A stretch of DNA of 43,362 nucleotides from Pyrrhoderma lamaoense (lineage: Eukaryota > Basidiomycota > Agaricomycetes > Hymenochaetales > Hymenochaetaceae). Made by a program: the position numbers and the translations under genes. This document shows, piece after piece, positions 34,043-43,362 of the stretch. Position 1 is the stretch's first letter; every line of letters starts with the position of its first letter. Location of the stretch: contig NBAZ01000057.1 in assembly GCA_002794735.1 (NCBI GenBank), positions 1-43,362 on the forward strand. The letters run 5' to 3'. The notes beneath the pieces are model-generated. The model was not told where the DNA came from. It saw only the letters and a program-made list of their open reading frames with translations, and did not search any database.

Positions 34043-34772
34043 TGTAGGAACAGCTAAGTGTTTGGCCGGTCGTAGTGCATTTATAATGCACTTTCTAACT
34101 CGCCCGAGAAGTTCATTGCTACTACTCGGCCGCGCGCCTCGTTCATTTCTCTTACTATCTAAACCCACTTTCTACTCTTACTCGAGGTTAGGGTTCGTTT
34201 ATATGGCCCCCTCGATTCCGATGGCTTAAACTCTTCGTCCAGTGTCATATAGCCACCTGGAAACCATGCTTTCCTTATTATCTACCCTTTATCACGCGTT
34301 TTGATATATAAGCCTCCGGAATGAAGGCCGTGGTAAATCACTTAATTCCCCTTGAGTTAGTCAACTACCTTTCAATCTACCCATCCCCCCCCTTCGAAGT
34401 AGTTCTCTGATAATCGCCTGTACTCTTTATCTACCTCTGCTACTTATTACGCTGCCCAGACAAGCTTGTAACGCTCTGACCGTACTGCAGGTCTTCCGGG
34501 CGGACTGAAATACATACACTTTTATCTCAAACTACAGCCTCGGTCGGGGCTCTGTTCTATACGTTTCTACGCCATTTTACTGGTTTGTGAGGCCTCAGCT
34601 CGCATCAAGGTCTCTATCTTTCTCTACGCTCCGGCCGAAGTCAGTTTTCTCGCTTTTTAGCCCTTAAAACTGATCCAGAGCATCGTGTATGGTGTAGGCA
34701 GACTCTAATCCCCAAGTCCTCGCCATTAGACACGACTAAAAGATTGAACCCTGACCTAAAGTTGAGTATTCA
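34043..34772 (+). mobile_element. Old solo LTR O2 (730 bp)
   Basis: It starts TGTAGGAACAGC and ends GAGTATTCA. It is the uninterrupted member of the older sublineage, and its sequence runs straight across the points where O1 is split by L3 and O3 by the MITE. It shares both flanking junctions with O1 and O3. No target duplication is evident and there is no coding region. Confidence 0.82.
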
Positions 34773-35703
34773 ACTGCTTCCACGATGTATTCTGCGATTG
34801 GAGAGAATGCAAGGTACTAACCAGTCTTTTGTGACCCTTCAACAGAGCATTGACTATTTTTCTGCTTCGGACATTTCACATTACAGTTGTTTTGCCATCC
34901 GATCTGGAAACAAGATACTAATTGTCGTACGAGTAGAAGATGGAGTAAATTCTCTATGACATTTTTGTGGCTTCCCGTCTATTTCTCCGCTCTAGACGTC
35001 CCAGATTATAGTACTTCTATAATCTATTTCTATATCTTAATGCAATATATCTTCCGCTAATTGAGAATGTGATACAGTAAACGTCATCCATAATGCCTTT
35101 GCCTAGCTCTCGAGCTATCGCCCCTCCCATTGGGGTCCACACCGCTATCACACTTTCCTCTTTCCAGATGCTCCGAATATGAGACAAAACTAAGAAATCA
35201 CCATTGGGAGAGAATGCGATTCTGTCAGCCTTATACTCAAGAGCTACGATCAACTTCTCGCTTGCTGTATTCCACATATAAGCTTCATCGCACTCTGAGA
35301 CAGAAACGATACGGGTCCCGTCTGGAGAAAACGTACTATCGTAAGCCCCTTAATGTTGCTTTCTCTGGCAATCATAACTGCGTATCGTTGTTTATTTTTG
35401 GTGTACTTAATAACATGAGAAATCGGACTGGCGTGTTCCCTATGTTGCGATGAGATGATGTTTTGAAATATGATAGTTTTCTGAGCGGAGCAAATGACAG
35501 GAGGACGACGACCACGAGGCTCGAGTGCTTTTATATACTGGAGCTAGTGCGATGATTCTCAAGACTTTCACAATGGTAGGCGTAATCAGGAGCATATGTA
35601 AAGAACGGAAAATTGAACCCGTTCTTGAATAAAGCAAAAGAGATATAAGTGAGATGTTCTGCACCGGACTAGTAATGAAACACTTTCGATTCGATCGATG
35701 CAT
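34773..35703 (-). pseudogene. Truncated WD40 copy R5
   Basis: On the minus strand it has a 5' piece (35703-35445), pre-propeller segment, blades 1-3 (35277-35017 open) and decayed blades 4-5, cut by O2 at ACTGCTTCC. It shares with R6 the loss of bases in AATGCAAGGTA (R3 has AATGCAACGGTA), so units D and E are close relatives. Confidence 0.68.
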
Positions 35704-37006
35704 ACCATAATTACTTGTCGTTAAGTAGTATTACAAGTATGGTAGATCGAAAATCTTAGGATCTAAGGGAAGAAATCAAACTAGCAGCTAAGCAAGACTC
35801 GGGCTTGGGAAAGAGATGTCATAATAACTGAGTTTTTATTTATCATTATCTAATACGTTTATTTCACATGTCTCTGTTACCACGAGTCGGGTCTTTAGAC
35901 ATAACAGAACTGTAGCTCGACTCTAGTGATCGGATAAGTGGCCGAAGAGCCATAGGAAGTACTCCTGTCATCAATAGGGATCTGTGACACCCGGATGAAT
36001 CATAGATGTGTGTCAAGATAGTGGGCTCGCTTTTTTCTCATTTTGTATCTAATCGAAACCCCTCAAACCTCATGAACTGTTACCAAGCCTCACTGGTCCG
36101 TTTATGAGACTACCTCCAGAGTGGGAGTGTGTAAAAGTATATGAGCTTGATACTTAGCTATTTCGTTGACTTGCAAATTCCAAAACTTATTCCTGATTAC
36201 TGTTTCACTCCTTGTTTTCTATGGAGTCTGTCCCATTCGAATTCAAGAACATATTTTCTATCAAATACCTTACATTATCTTCCTCCTTTTGCCTTCCATT
36301 CTATGACACCAATGTGATAAACCATGCTAGAATACTGAGATCTATGATATCCGACTCAATCTATTCAGCACTACAATTTCGATCAGAATTCATTAGCTTC
36401 AAAACCATATATCTGATACTATCAATCTTCCCTTCCTTCCCTTTCTCTCATACATCATATTTCAAGGTGTGCCAATATCAGATTTGGACACTTTCTGAAG
36501 AAGACAGAGTATAGAACGCTGTTCTTGGAATACTCCGCTACGCACTTATAATCAATAATGTAATAAAAAATGTCTTTCGCACGTGTTGATCTGCTTGACC
36601 TTCAGAGTGCGTGCATTCGTATTATTTATGCGCTATAGTAATAGATAAGAACAAGGAGAATAGAGGAACGATTATTACCGAGACAAATAAATATTATATT
36701 TTAATAAGATTTTACATTTGTTTGTAAGCGTAAGAGGTAAACTAGGCTAGTATCATAGATGAAAGAAAATATAATTCCGGCGGATAAAGTTTAGATATTG
36801 TTTTTGAGTCTATGAAGCCTTGATTTGCAGTGTATACTCTACTACTAGTATATGAAGTCAAGAGAGCGAATTATGCATCTTAGAACATCAGCGAATATAT
36901 GAAATGATATCAGTAGTAGTATACCAGAGATGGGTGACAGGTTACAAGAGAGGATGACGGGAGCGTCTAGAGTTTAGTACCCATGTCTGGAGATGAATAA
37001 GATGTT
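35704..37006. repeat. Conserved spacer 3' of gene E
   Basis: This is homologous to the other 3' spacers and contains the presumed 3' UTR of gene E. A plus-strand frame 36212-36514 resembles 21487-21789. Closures in the other copies argue against a gene. Confidence 0.6.
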
Positions 37007-39196
37007 TCACCCAGAGATGACAGCAATGGGTCTGGTCCACTCGTCTCCGACTAGATAGCGAGAGAAGTCGACTCTTGTGTTGTATGGGGCATACATAATG
37101 ACAGGGTTTCTGGGAGTAATAAGTGTCCTAAAAGGCCCCTTAGGTAGCCACATGAGCAATCTGTCGTCTTTGTCAACAACCCATCCATCTTTTCTTCGTA
37201 GATCCCAATCTACAGCACCCAGTGACCAGATTCTGATTGTTCCATCGCGAGAGTAAGATGCAAAATGTTTGTTATCAGGGAAAAAGGAGAACGAGGTGAC
37301 AAAGTCGGAGTGTGCAGCTAGAATTTCAAAGAGAAGTTCGTAGTTGGAAGAATTCCACACACGAATGGTTCCGTCATCGGAACCTGACAGAATTTTCGTT
37401 CCGTCAAGTGAGAAGCACACCGACCTCACCGCCGTGTCATGTCTGATCACAGATTGAATGTCACCGCTTTCAGCGTTCCATATTCGCATAGTTTTATCAC
37501 TAGATCCAGAGGCGATGCGCAAACCATCATGAGAATAAGCTACAGAGTGGACCAAGGCAGAATGGCCTTTCATCGTTGAAAGTAATTGTCCACTTGTAGC
37601 ATTCCAAATACGGACAGTTTTGTCATCAGATCCCGAGACGATCTTCGATCCATCGGGTGAATACGCGACTGATCTGACACAGCCACTGTGACCTCTGAAT
37701 GGCGTGAGAGCCAGTTCCCTTCTTTCGACACTCCAGACTCGGATCGTCCCGTCCCATGAGCCCGAAGCGATGTGCTTTCCATTTGGGGAAAATGCAACGG
37801 ATCTGACCCAGTGTGTGTGACCTTCGAATACCGTGACAGATTCTCCACTCAACGCTTTCCACACTGCTACTGTATTGTCTTCAGAGCCAGAAGCAACAAG
37901 CTCTTCGTCTGGAGAAAACGCAACGGACGTGACCCAATTTTTGTGACCTTTCCATGGCCCAGCGATGAGAATTTCGTTGGCCAAATTCCACACACAAACT
38001 GTACCATCCCGGTCTCCGGAAGCAATATACCTTCCTCTTGGCGATACTGCCACTGACGAAATCCGACTCTGCACCTGAGTTCGATCAGTGTTGTCCACAC
38101 TAACAGTGGCATCCCAAATATGAATTGTACCTCCCCAATTATTAAACGCGAAGCGCGTGCCATCGGGGGCAAATGTAACACAGCGGCACTCATACCCAGT
38201 ATCAATTTCCCTTGGAGGTTCGTCAGCATCCAACATGTTCCATATCCTGATCTTGCTTTTATCATCGAATCCCAGAACACGAAGACCATCGGATGAGTAA
38301 CTTGCTTTTCTACATCCTTCAAGTCGGTGAATCACCTCGCCTGTAGATGTTCTCCATATACGAGCGGTATAATCTTTTGAGCCCGACACAAAATACTCTG
38401 CAGTTGGCGAGAATGCGACGGTGTTACTCCAATCCATGAGATCGTCCAATCGAGAATATACCATCGTCCTGCTTTGAAAGCTCCATAGAATAATTGACCC
38501 GTAACACGACCCGGAAACAAGATACTGGTCGTCGTATGAGAAGGATACAGAGATGACTTTGTCGGTATGACCTTCTAGTGGCCTTCCGTCTACTCTTCCG
38601 CTCTCAACATCCCAAATCAGTATAATCCCGATTCCACTTCCTGATGCAATATATTTTCCGCTTTTTGAGAATGCAATACAGTTTACGCTACCCGTATTGT
38701 CTGTGCATAGCTCTCGAACTACTTCCCCTCCTATGGGATTCCACACCGCTATCACTCCTTTCCCTATATAAGAACACGTTAATGCTACGAGATCACCACT
38801 TGGAGAGATTGCGATTGTGTCAGCCTTATGCTTGAGAACTGCGATCAACTTCCCACTCGCTGCATCCCACATGCAAACTTCCTTGTCCCATGCTATAGAA
38901 ACGATACGGGTTCCGTCTGGAGAAAATAATAACCCTGTTAAGTCCCCGCTACGTCTTTCGATGATTTTAATGACTGCGCTTCGTTGTCTATCCACAGTAT
39001 ACTCGACATGAGCAACTGGATTGGCGTACCCCTTGTAATGCAATGATACTACAGATTCGTCTCTGTTGAGGGCTAGAAGACTGCAATAGATATGGGGCGC
39101 GCTTCTTGAAATAGCTTCTGAGAATGTACTGGCCTGACGATATGCATCTCTGAGGAATGCAGATAACTCCGGGTCTTTACCCTTTTGTAAGTCAGT
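37007..39196 (-). CDS. Gene E exon 3: WD40 double propeller
   Basis: This exon codes residues 531-1259. The linker holds 'SRSAPHIYCSLLAL'. I count 14 repeats with final strands such as 'VCMWDAA', 'IAVWNPI', 'ILIWDVE', 'IILWSFQ', 'ARIWRTS', 'IRIWNML', 'IHIWDAT', 'VCVWNLA', 'VAVWKAL', 'IRVWSVE', 'VRIWNAT', 'MRIWNAE', 'IRVWNSS' and 'IRIWSLG'. Repeats 9-13 carry the regular SVAFSPDG...SGS...IRVW pattern. Fourteen suits two seven-bladed propellers. The tail 'DGWVVDKDDRLLMWLP' and 'TLITPRNP' closes the protein. Confidence 0.9.
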   Translation of the reverse strand, partial: TDLQKGKDPELSAFLRDAYRQASTFSEAISRSAPHIYCSLLALNRDESVVSLHYKGYANPVAHVEYTVDRQRSAVIKIIERRSGDLTGLLFSPDGTRIVSIAWDKEVCMWDAASGKLIAVLKHKADTIAISPSGDLVALTCSYIGKGVIAVWNPIGGEVVRELCTDNTGSVNCIAFSKSGKYIASGSGIGIILIWDVESGRVDGRPLEGHTDKVISVSFSYDDQYLVSGSCYGSIILWSFQSRTMVYSRLDDLMDWSNTVAFSPTAEYFVSGSKDYTARIWRTSTGEVIHRLEGCRKASYSSDGLRVLGFDDKSKIRIWNMLDADEPPREIDTGYECRCVTFAPDGTRFAFNNWGGTIHIWDATVSVDNTDRTQVQSRISSVAVSPRGRYIASGDRDGTVCVWNLANEILIAGPWKGHKNWVTSVAFSPDEELVASGSEDNTVAVWKALSGESVTVFEGHTHWVRSVAFSPNGKHIASGSWDGTIRVWSVERRELALTPFRGHSGCVRSVAYSPDGSKIVSGSDDKTVRIWNATSGQLLSTMKGHSALVHSVAYSHDGLRIASGSSDKTMRIWNAESGDIQSVIRHDTAVRSVCFSLDGTKILSGSDDGTIRVWNSSNYELLFEILAAHSDFVTSFSFFPDNKHFASYSRDGTIRIWSLGAVDWDLRRKDGWVVDKDDRLLMWLPKGPFRTLITPRNPVIMYAPYNTRVDFSRYLVGDEWTRPIAVISG

Positions 39197-40879
39197 CTAA
39201 AAAATGGAGGTACGATACTTAATGCTCACCCCAATCCATGAAATCGCATACACCAATGCGGTACCAAATTGATCATCGAACGTATCCGTGAGGCTCAATA
39301 CCTCAAACCAGAATAAAAGTTTGTTGTGTGCAAATGTCTTCAACAAATTACCCAGTTCGGGTGAGTATGACGTTTCCCGGATATGATGACCCCAGTAACA
39401 GCATATGTACATCAGATGCTTTGGGATGTTTCTCTCGATGCGTTTCTGGAGATCAGAGACCTGTTTATTGAATAAGAAGGATGACTCAAGATTGCAGATA
39501 TTGAAGCAGAGCGAATGATTCATCTGGTTGAGGCAGTTATTGGCAATGCTCCTTTTTTGTGATTCAGTATCAATATGCCATCGTTTCCCTTCGCAAGACA
39601 CCAAATAATCATAAAATGACGTGTGGTGTATCTTGACCGGCTGTCCAGGTTCGTATGATACCAAAGATCGAAGACAAGAAAGCAACTCTGATGTTGTTCC
39701 TGGATCAACATCTAGGATCCCGTCGATGTCCTCATCCGATAGTGGAGACTTCCCGAAGAAAATGAGCGAGAATACACTCGCGAAAAGTGTCTGTGTCTCC
39801 TCATCCCACTCGAACGAATTTTCTAGTACAGTCACATATAACTCGTTCAAGTCCAGTGCTCTCGCGTTGTTTACCAATCGGTTCAGACGCGCAATGCGAT
39901 TCAGCTTTCCCTCAAACACAAATTTGACTGCTGTAGATGCCCAAATGAACAACCCATCTGCTAACTCTCCAAGTTTCTCCATATTGTCGTCCCATGGCCA
40001 GTCATTTGGAAGTTTGCCACTGTTCTTCCACAACCCGAATTCATGATTGATATAAGTACAGACATCCTTCTTGTTGTCGTTTGTAGAGTCGTTCAAATTG
40101 ATTTCGTATGCTTTAAGTGAGTGCGAGAATATCATAATGTCACTCTCGGGACGTCCTGTGATGAGAAATCGGAAGTTGGGAGGTAATCCAGTGAGCCCTT
40201 CTCCCAAGACGCGGAGGAGAGCGTGTCTGGTCTGGGATGTTCCGCACTCATCAAGAGCGTCAAGGACAACGAGGACAGGATGCTGAACGCGACTAGTAGA
40301 GAGTGGCTTTTTAATAAGGATATTGAATTGGGTTTGGAGTGTTGCCGAAGACAATTCACCACATCTCTCAAGAGCGTTCTCAAGAGAGCGTGCTATGGAG
40401 TCGTTGAATACAGCGAGATTATACGCGATTGTTTTGATTATTGTGTTAGGGTCACTTCTTCCCCTGAGAAAGAATATGTGACATCCGAGTTGTCTCTTTT
40501 CGCAGTAAGCATTCGCAATAGTTATCGCAACGGTACTTTTCCCCGTCCCGGCTGCACCTAGCAAGAATACCACATTCGACTCGCTGCTCTCCCCGTCTAT
40601 AAACTTGGATATCTGCTCCCGAATATGAGTCCTAGTTCCTCTCAAGCACATCGGTCGATCGTCTCCGGGTAGATGAGTTGGGTGGAGAGCAGCCTTCAAT
40701 CCTTGTAATATACAATGGCTGTTTAGATCTCAATCACACAAAAATGTGTTATGAAACTCACTAGATAGAGCAGTACTTGTGCCAATATTATATATATTGT
40801 TTGTCTGGTTGCCCGTGATAGCATTAAAGTTACCGGCAAAGTGTGCGTCGTTTCCAGAGCCAGTCTGGTTGAGGGACAT
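37007..40879 (-). CDS. NLR gene E: intact NACHT-WD40 protein, 1259 aa
   Basis: This is the only copy open throughout. Exons are 40879-40762, 40701-39230 and 39196-37007. Introns are 40702-40761 (60 nt, GTGAGT...AAG) and 39197-39229 (33 nt, GTGAGC...TTTTTTAG). Together the exons give exactly 1260 codons including TGA. The start is chosen because ATG at 40879 and its 39-residue exon are conserved in A, B and D. Layout is residues 1-40 N/G/Q-rich N-terminus, about 55-480 NACHT with winged helix, 531-607 linker, about 608-1198 fourteen WD40 repeats, and 1199-1259 tail. The domain order is that of fungal STAND/NLR sensors: propellers sense, NACHT oligomerises, N-terminus signals. The N-terminus contains no known catalytic or pore-forming effector domain. 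The ligand is unknown. Confidence 0.92.
39197..39229 (-). other. Gene E intron 2 (33 nt) with stop at its acceptor
   Basis: It begins GTGAGCATTAAG and ends CCATTTTTTAG. Homologous introns are 33 nt in A (6571-6603) and D (31091-31123), and 34 nt in B (15676-15709, acceptor AG mutated) and C (24497-24530). In A, D and E the final TAG is in frame, so an unspliced transcript ends translation right after NACHT. Length and sequence vary while the flanking exons stay in register, which supports an intron. Confidence 0.75.
39230..40701 (-). CDS. Gene E exon 2: NACHT domain
   Basis: This exon codes residues 40 (split codon) to 530. Walker A 'GAAGTGKST' is at about 88-96, Walker B 'LVVLDALDE' at about 183-191, 'FLITGRPE' at 218-225 and 'GLFIWASTAVKFV' at 289-301. 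A winged-helix-like 'FSLIFFGKSPLSDEDIDGIL' is at 350-369, 'IHHTSFYDYLVS' at 397-408 and 'ICCYWGHHI' at 472-480. All core nucleotide-binding residues are kept. It is of the 'FFLRGRSDP' type with A and C. By family it is an ATP- or dATP-binding oligomerisation switch. Confidence 0.9.
40702..40761 (-). other. Gene E intron 1 (60 nt)
   Basis: This is GTGAGTTTCATAAC...ATTACAAG, between TCTA and GATTGAAGG. Its length is 59, 62, 62, 60 and 60 nt in A, B, C, D and E. Only splicing keeps the same frame (LS-R-LK) in all five. In D the 60-nt intron happens to be readable, which would mislead a gene finder into one long exon. Confidence 0.8.
40762..40879 (-). CDS. Gene E exon 1: short N/G/Q-rich N-terminus
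   Basis: It codes 39 residues beginning MSLNQTGSGNDAHFAGNFNA, then ITGNQTNNIYNIGTSTALS. Homologous exons are A 8139-8256, B 17228-17345, D 32670-32787, and a 47-bp stub in C. There are two types: MPFNQTGPSNYAHFAG (A, D) and MSxNQTGSGNDAHFAG (B, E). The repeated GNFN/GNQTN pattern with interspersed F, I and Y is reminiscent of amyloid signalling motifs at NLR N-termini. That role is inference. Confidence 0.75.
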
Positions 40880-42142
40880 TGTACGAGCGTACTTAGGTCG
40901 TGGCAGGTTCAGTGGGGGACGGCTGAAAGGTATGTACTGATCATCAACGACATCAACCTATACTTAATATCAGATTGCTCAGAGATCACCGATTTGTACT
41001 AGATAAGGAAGCCTGTTACACATCAATTATTTATAGAAGTATCTTTCCAAATAGTGTCATACACGATATACACAGTGAAAGTCTTTCCGGAGTCCGCTTC
41101 TTATCGACTACTAACAAATTTTGCTAGATTCTTTACCCTAGCCAACCAACAATTGTGGAAATCACCACAGAGTAAGTAAACCACTGAAAATTATTATCCA
41201 GTATGTGTATCAAAATTTCTTATCTTGTATGGACTCGTGCCGCCTCCCGTGACCAATCCATCAATCAATAATACAACATCTAGACACGTTATTATAAGAA
41301 GTCTAGTTCCAGACTTTCGTTTATGATCTGTAATCAGTGTCGTTTTCTCATGAACTTCGAGTCATACTTCATAACAATTTGGTATCACAATTACCATTTT
41401 GAGCAATTCAATAGTCCGCTGATTAGAAGGAGAACAGGAGTTTTACATCTATATCAGTTATTTCATATTACAGAGTTCACTGTTGGCGAAACAGAACCGG
41501 GTCTTTGAGTGGGCATTGCTTGACAGTATCAGAGCTCCAGAAAGATCGGATCAATATATAATTTGATAGAATGAAAGGTAAGAGGTGCATGAGAAAATTG
41601 AAGTTAAAAATAAGACATCCTGATGGAATGATACCTAATCTTTTAGAAAGAATTTTAAGTATGAGATGATAATAAGTAACGGGCGATCGCACCGTTGGAG
41701 GTTATAAAAGTAATTTATGAACGATATAGGGTTCTATATATCAAAGAACCACGATAGCCACTAGATGCTGATATGGACGAGCACTCCGTTAATCCTATAT
41801 CTATTAACATTGATATCCTCTGGTGCAGACTGGAAACATGAAGACGAAATACTTTTCATGCTTGTGAACGTTGTTTTGATTCAAGACTGAACATCTCCTT
41901 AATAAAACTCAGTTCATAGGCAAATAGATGTTCATGTATACGTTATGTGACATTGAAAGCCTCGCTTTTGGTGGCGGTGTCCTCCTCGATTTTCTAAGTC
42001 TTGTATGTTTATTTCTCTTGCAGAAAGCAGAGCAGATTGATTAAAAAATGGTTATGTCCAAAGAGTAATATTATCCGAGAAACTGAGTTTGAGGAGAATC
42101 GGAGCATCAGCTGGTGTTCATCGTTCAGAATCTAAATGAGGG
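40880..42142. repeat. Conserved upstream spacer of gene E
   Basis: This is the third copy of the upstream spacer (see 17346-18598) and presumably holds the promoter of gene E. It includes the dyad at 41299-41316 and a TATA-like site at 41027-41035. The plus-strand relic frame seen in D is stopped here. Confidence 0.65.
41027..41035 (-). promoter_or_regulatory. TATA-like box upstream of gene E
   Basis: TATAAATAA on the minus strand lies about 150 bp above the ATG. The aligned positions in D (TATAATTA) and B (TATTAATA) are weaker. It is suggestive only. Confidence 0.3.
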
Positions 42143-43077
42143 TGTGGGATCAGCTAAGTGTCTGGCTGGTCGCTATGAAGTTACAATGCATTTTGTAACT
42201 TGCTCGGACTGTCCATTACTATTATATTTCTCTACTCTTGACTGTGCTTCTCGCCCATTTCTCTTACTATCTAGCTTCACTTTCAACTCTTACTCGAGGG
42301 TAAGGTTCGTTAATATATCTCCGCCGTTATTGATACTATACTCCACAAAAGTTTTGCGACAGCATGAGATTTTAATGAAAAAATATATAGACTTCGTATA
42401 TAGTATTAACAATTTATATACATATAAATCTATCTATTATCTTTAGCTAACATACATATCTGATTAGAACGAAGGCGTGTAGTTCTTGTACAATATCTAC
42501 GACAAATGAATTACAAGGTGTGTCGCAAAACTTTTGTGGAGTATAGTAGCTTATTACTTTCGTCCAGCGGCATATAGCAACCTGGACGCCATGTTTTCTT
42601 TATTATCTACCCTTTATCTCGCGGTTTGATATTTAAGCCTCCAGACTTGAGGCCGTAGTTAATCAGTTAACCTCCAACCAATATATCCACTCCCTTCCCG
42701 GAGTTGCTCTCTAATAGTCTCCCGTACTCTTTATCCACTACTCAGTGTCTTATTACGATGCCCTGACGCGCTTGTAATGCTTTGACCGTACTGCAGGTCG
42801 TCCGGGAGGACTGAAATACATACACTTTTACCTTAAACTACATCCTCGGTCGGCGCTCTGTTCTATACGTTTCTACTACTTTTACTTGTCTGTGATGTCT
42901 CAGCTCGCCTCAAGGTCTCTATCATTCTCTACGCTCCGGCCGAAGTCAAATTCTTCGCTTTTTAGACCTCAAATCTGAGCCAGAGCATCGTGTCTGGTGT
43001 AGGCAGACTCTAGACCCCAAATTCTCGCTACTTAACACGACTAAAAGGTTGAACCATCACCTAAAGTTAAGTCTTCA
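42143..43077 (+). mobile_element. Old solo LTR O3, interrupted by a MITE
   Basis: It starts TGTGGGATCAGC and ends AAGTCTTCA. Without the MITE and its duplicated TA it is about 722 bp. It has the same junctions as O1 and O2: upstream spacer on the left, truncated WD40 copy on the right. Confidence 0.8.
42336..42546. mobile_element. MITE, 211 bp, 26-bp TIRs, TA duplication
   Basis: It begins CTATACTCCACAAAAG and ends with the inverse complement CTTTTGTGGAGTATAG. The terminal inverted repeats match over about 26 bp. TA flanks both sides (42334-42335, 42547-42548), and the related LTRs read TGATAGCTTA or similar uninterrupted. The interior is AT-rich and non-coding. The TA target suggests mobilisation by a Tc1/mariner-type transposase, which is not in this window. 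Confidence 0.85.
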
Positions 43078-43362
43078 ACGGCTGCCACGATGCATTCTGC
43101 GATTGGAGAGAATGCAAGGTAGCAGCCAATCTTTTGCAACCCTTCAACAGAGCATTGACTATTTCCCTGCTTCGGACATTTCACATTACAGTTGTTTTGC
43201 CATCTGATCCAAAAACATGATAAGAATCGTCAAACGAGAAGAAGATGGAATAAGCTCTCTGTATGACCTCTTAGTGACTTCCCGTCTATTTCTCCGCTCT
43301 CCACGTCCCAAATTATGTATTTCTATGTCTATATCCTGATGCAATACACGTGTATCTTTTGC
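43078..43362 (-). pseudogene. Truncated WD40 copy R6, runs off the window
   Basis: It starts at the O3 junction (ACGGCTGCCACG) and contains decayed blades 3-5 in the same orientation as R3 and R5. It implies a sixth gene of the array to the right of the window. Confidence 0.65.

Noticed and set aside
37007..39196. Tandem repeats as a CRISPR-like or satellite array
   Set aside because: The roughly 126-nt periodicity is the coding periodicity of WD40 repeats.

Overview
The window looks like basidiomycete, probably Agaricomycete, nuclear DNA. The evidence is short GT-AG introns, AT-rich gaps, solo LTRs, and NACHT-WD40 proteins carrying signatures usual for Agaricomycete NLRs (a 'SAPHIY' linker, a 'GLFIWAST' motif, a C-terminal 'DGWVVDKD' tail after the propellers). 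I cannot name the species. No bacterial-type genes, CRISPR arrays or tRNA genes were recognised.

The whole window is one tandem NLR cluster, all genes on the minus strand. Five full-length copies, called A to E here, lie at A 4390-8256, B 13496-17345, C 22302-26123, D 28892-32787 and E 37007-40879. Each is built the same way: a 118-nt first exon coding a short N/G/Q-rich N-terminus, a 59-62 nt intron, a NACHT exon, a very short 33-34 nt intron, and one long exon with 14 WD40 repeats (two seven-bladed propellers). E is open from end to end (1259 codons plus stop). A has two and D has one single-base frameshift next to homopolymers. C has one such frameshift and has lost its start codon to an LTR. 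B is a heavily decayed pseudogene.

Downstream (3') of each gene lies about 1.1-1.3 kb of conserved spacer and then a decayed, truncated copy of the 5' part of another WD40 propeller (R1 to R5; R6 runs off the right end). After R3, R5 and R6 comes an older solo LTR, then a second conserved spacer that is the upstream region of the next gene. The repeating unit is therefore gene, spacer, truncated WD40 copy, LTR, upstream spacer, about 8 kb long.

The cluster has been reworked by mobile elements and recombination. Four younger copies of the same LTR family are present: one in the repeat left of R1, one in R2, one nested inside an older LTR, and one fused to the 5' end of gene C in the same orientation as the gene. 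Three have 4-bp target duplications, and two have intact empty sites in the paralogous repeat. A 211-bp MITE with TA duplications sits in the rightmost LTR. First-exon types and NACHT types occur in all four combinations, which requires recombination between paralogs.

Likely biology (family knowledge plus inference): cytosolic STAND/NLR sensors in which the WD40 propellers sense a ligand, NACHT oligomerises, and the short N-terminus passes on the signal. The locus resembles a birth-and-death NLR array with one surviving open gene.
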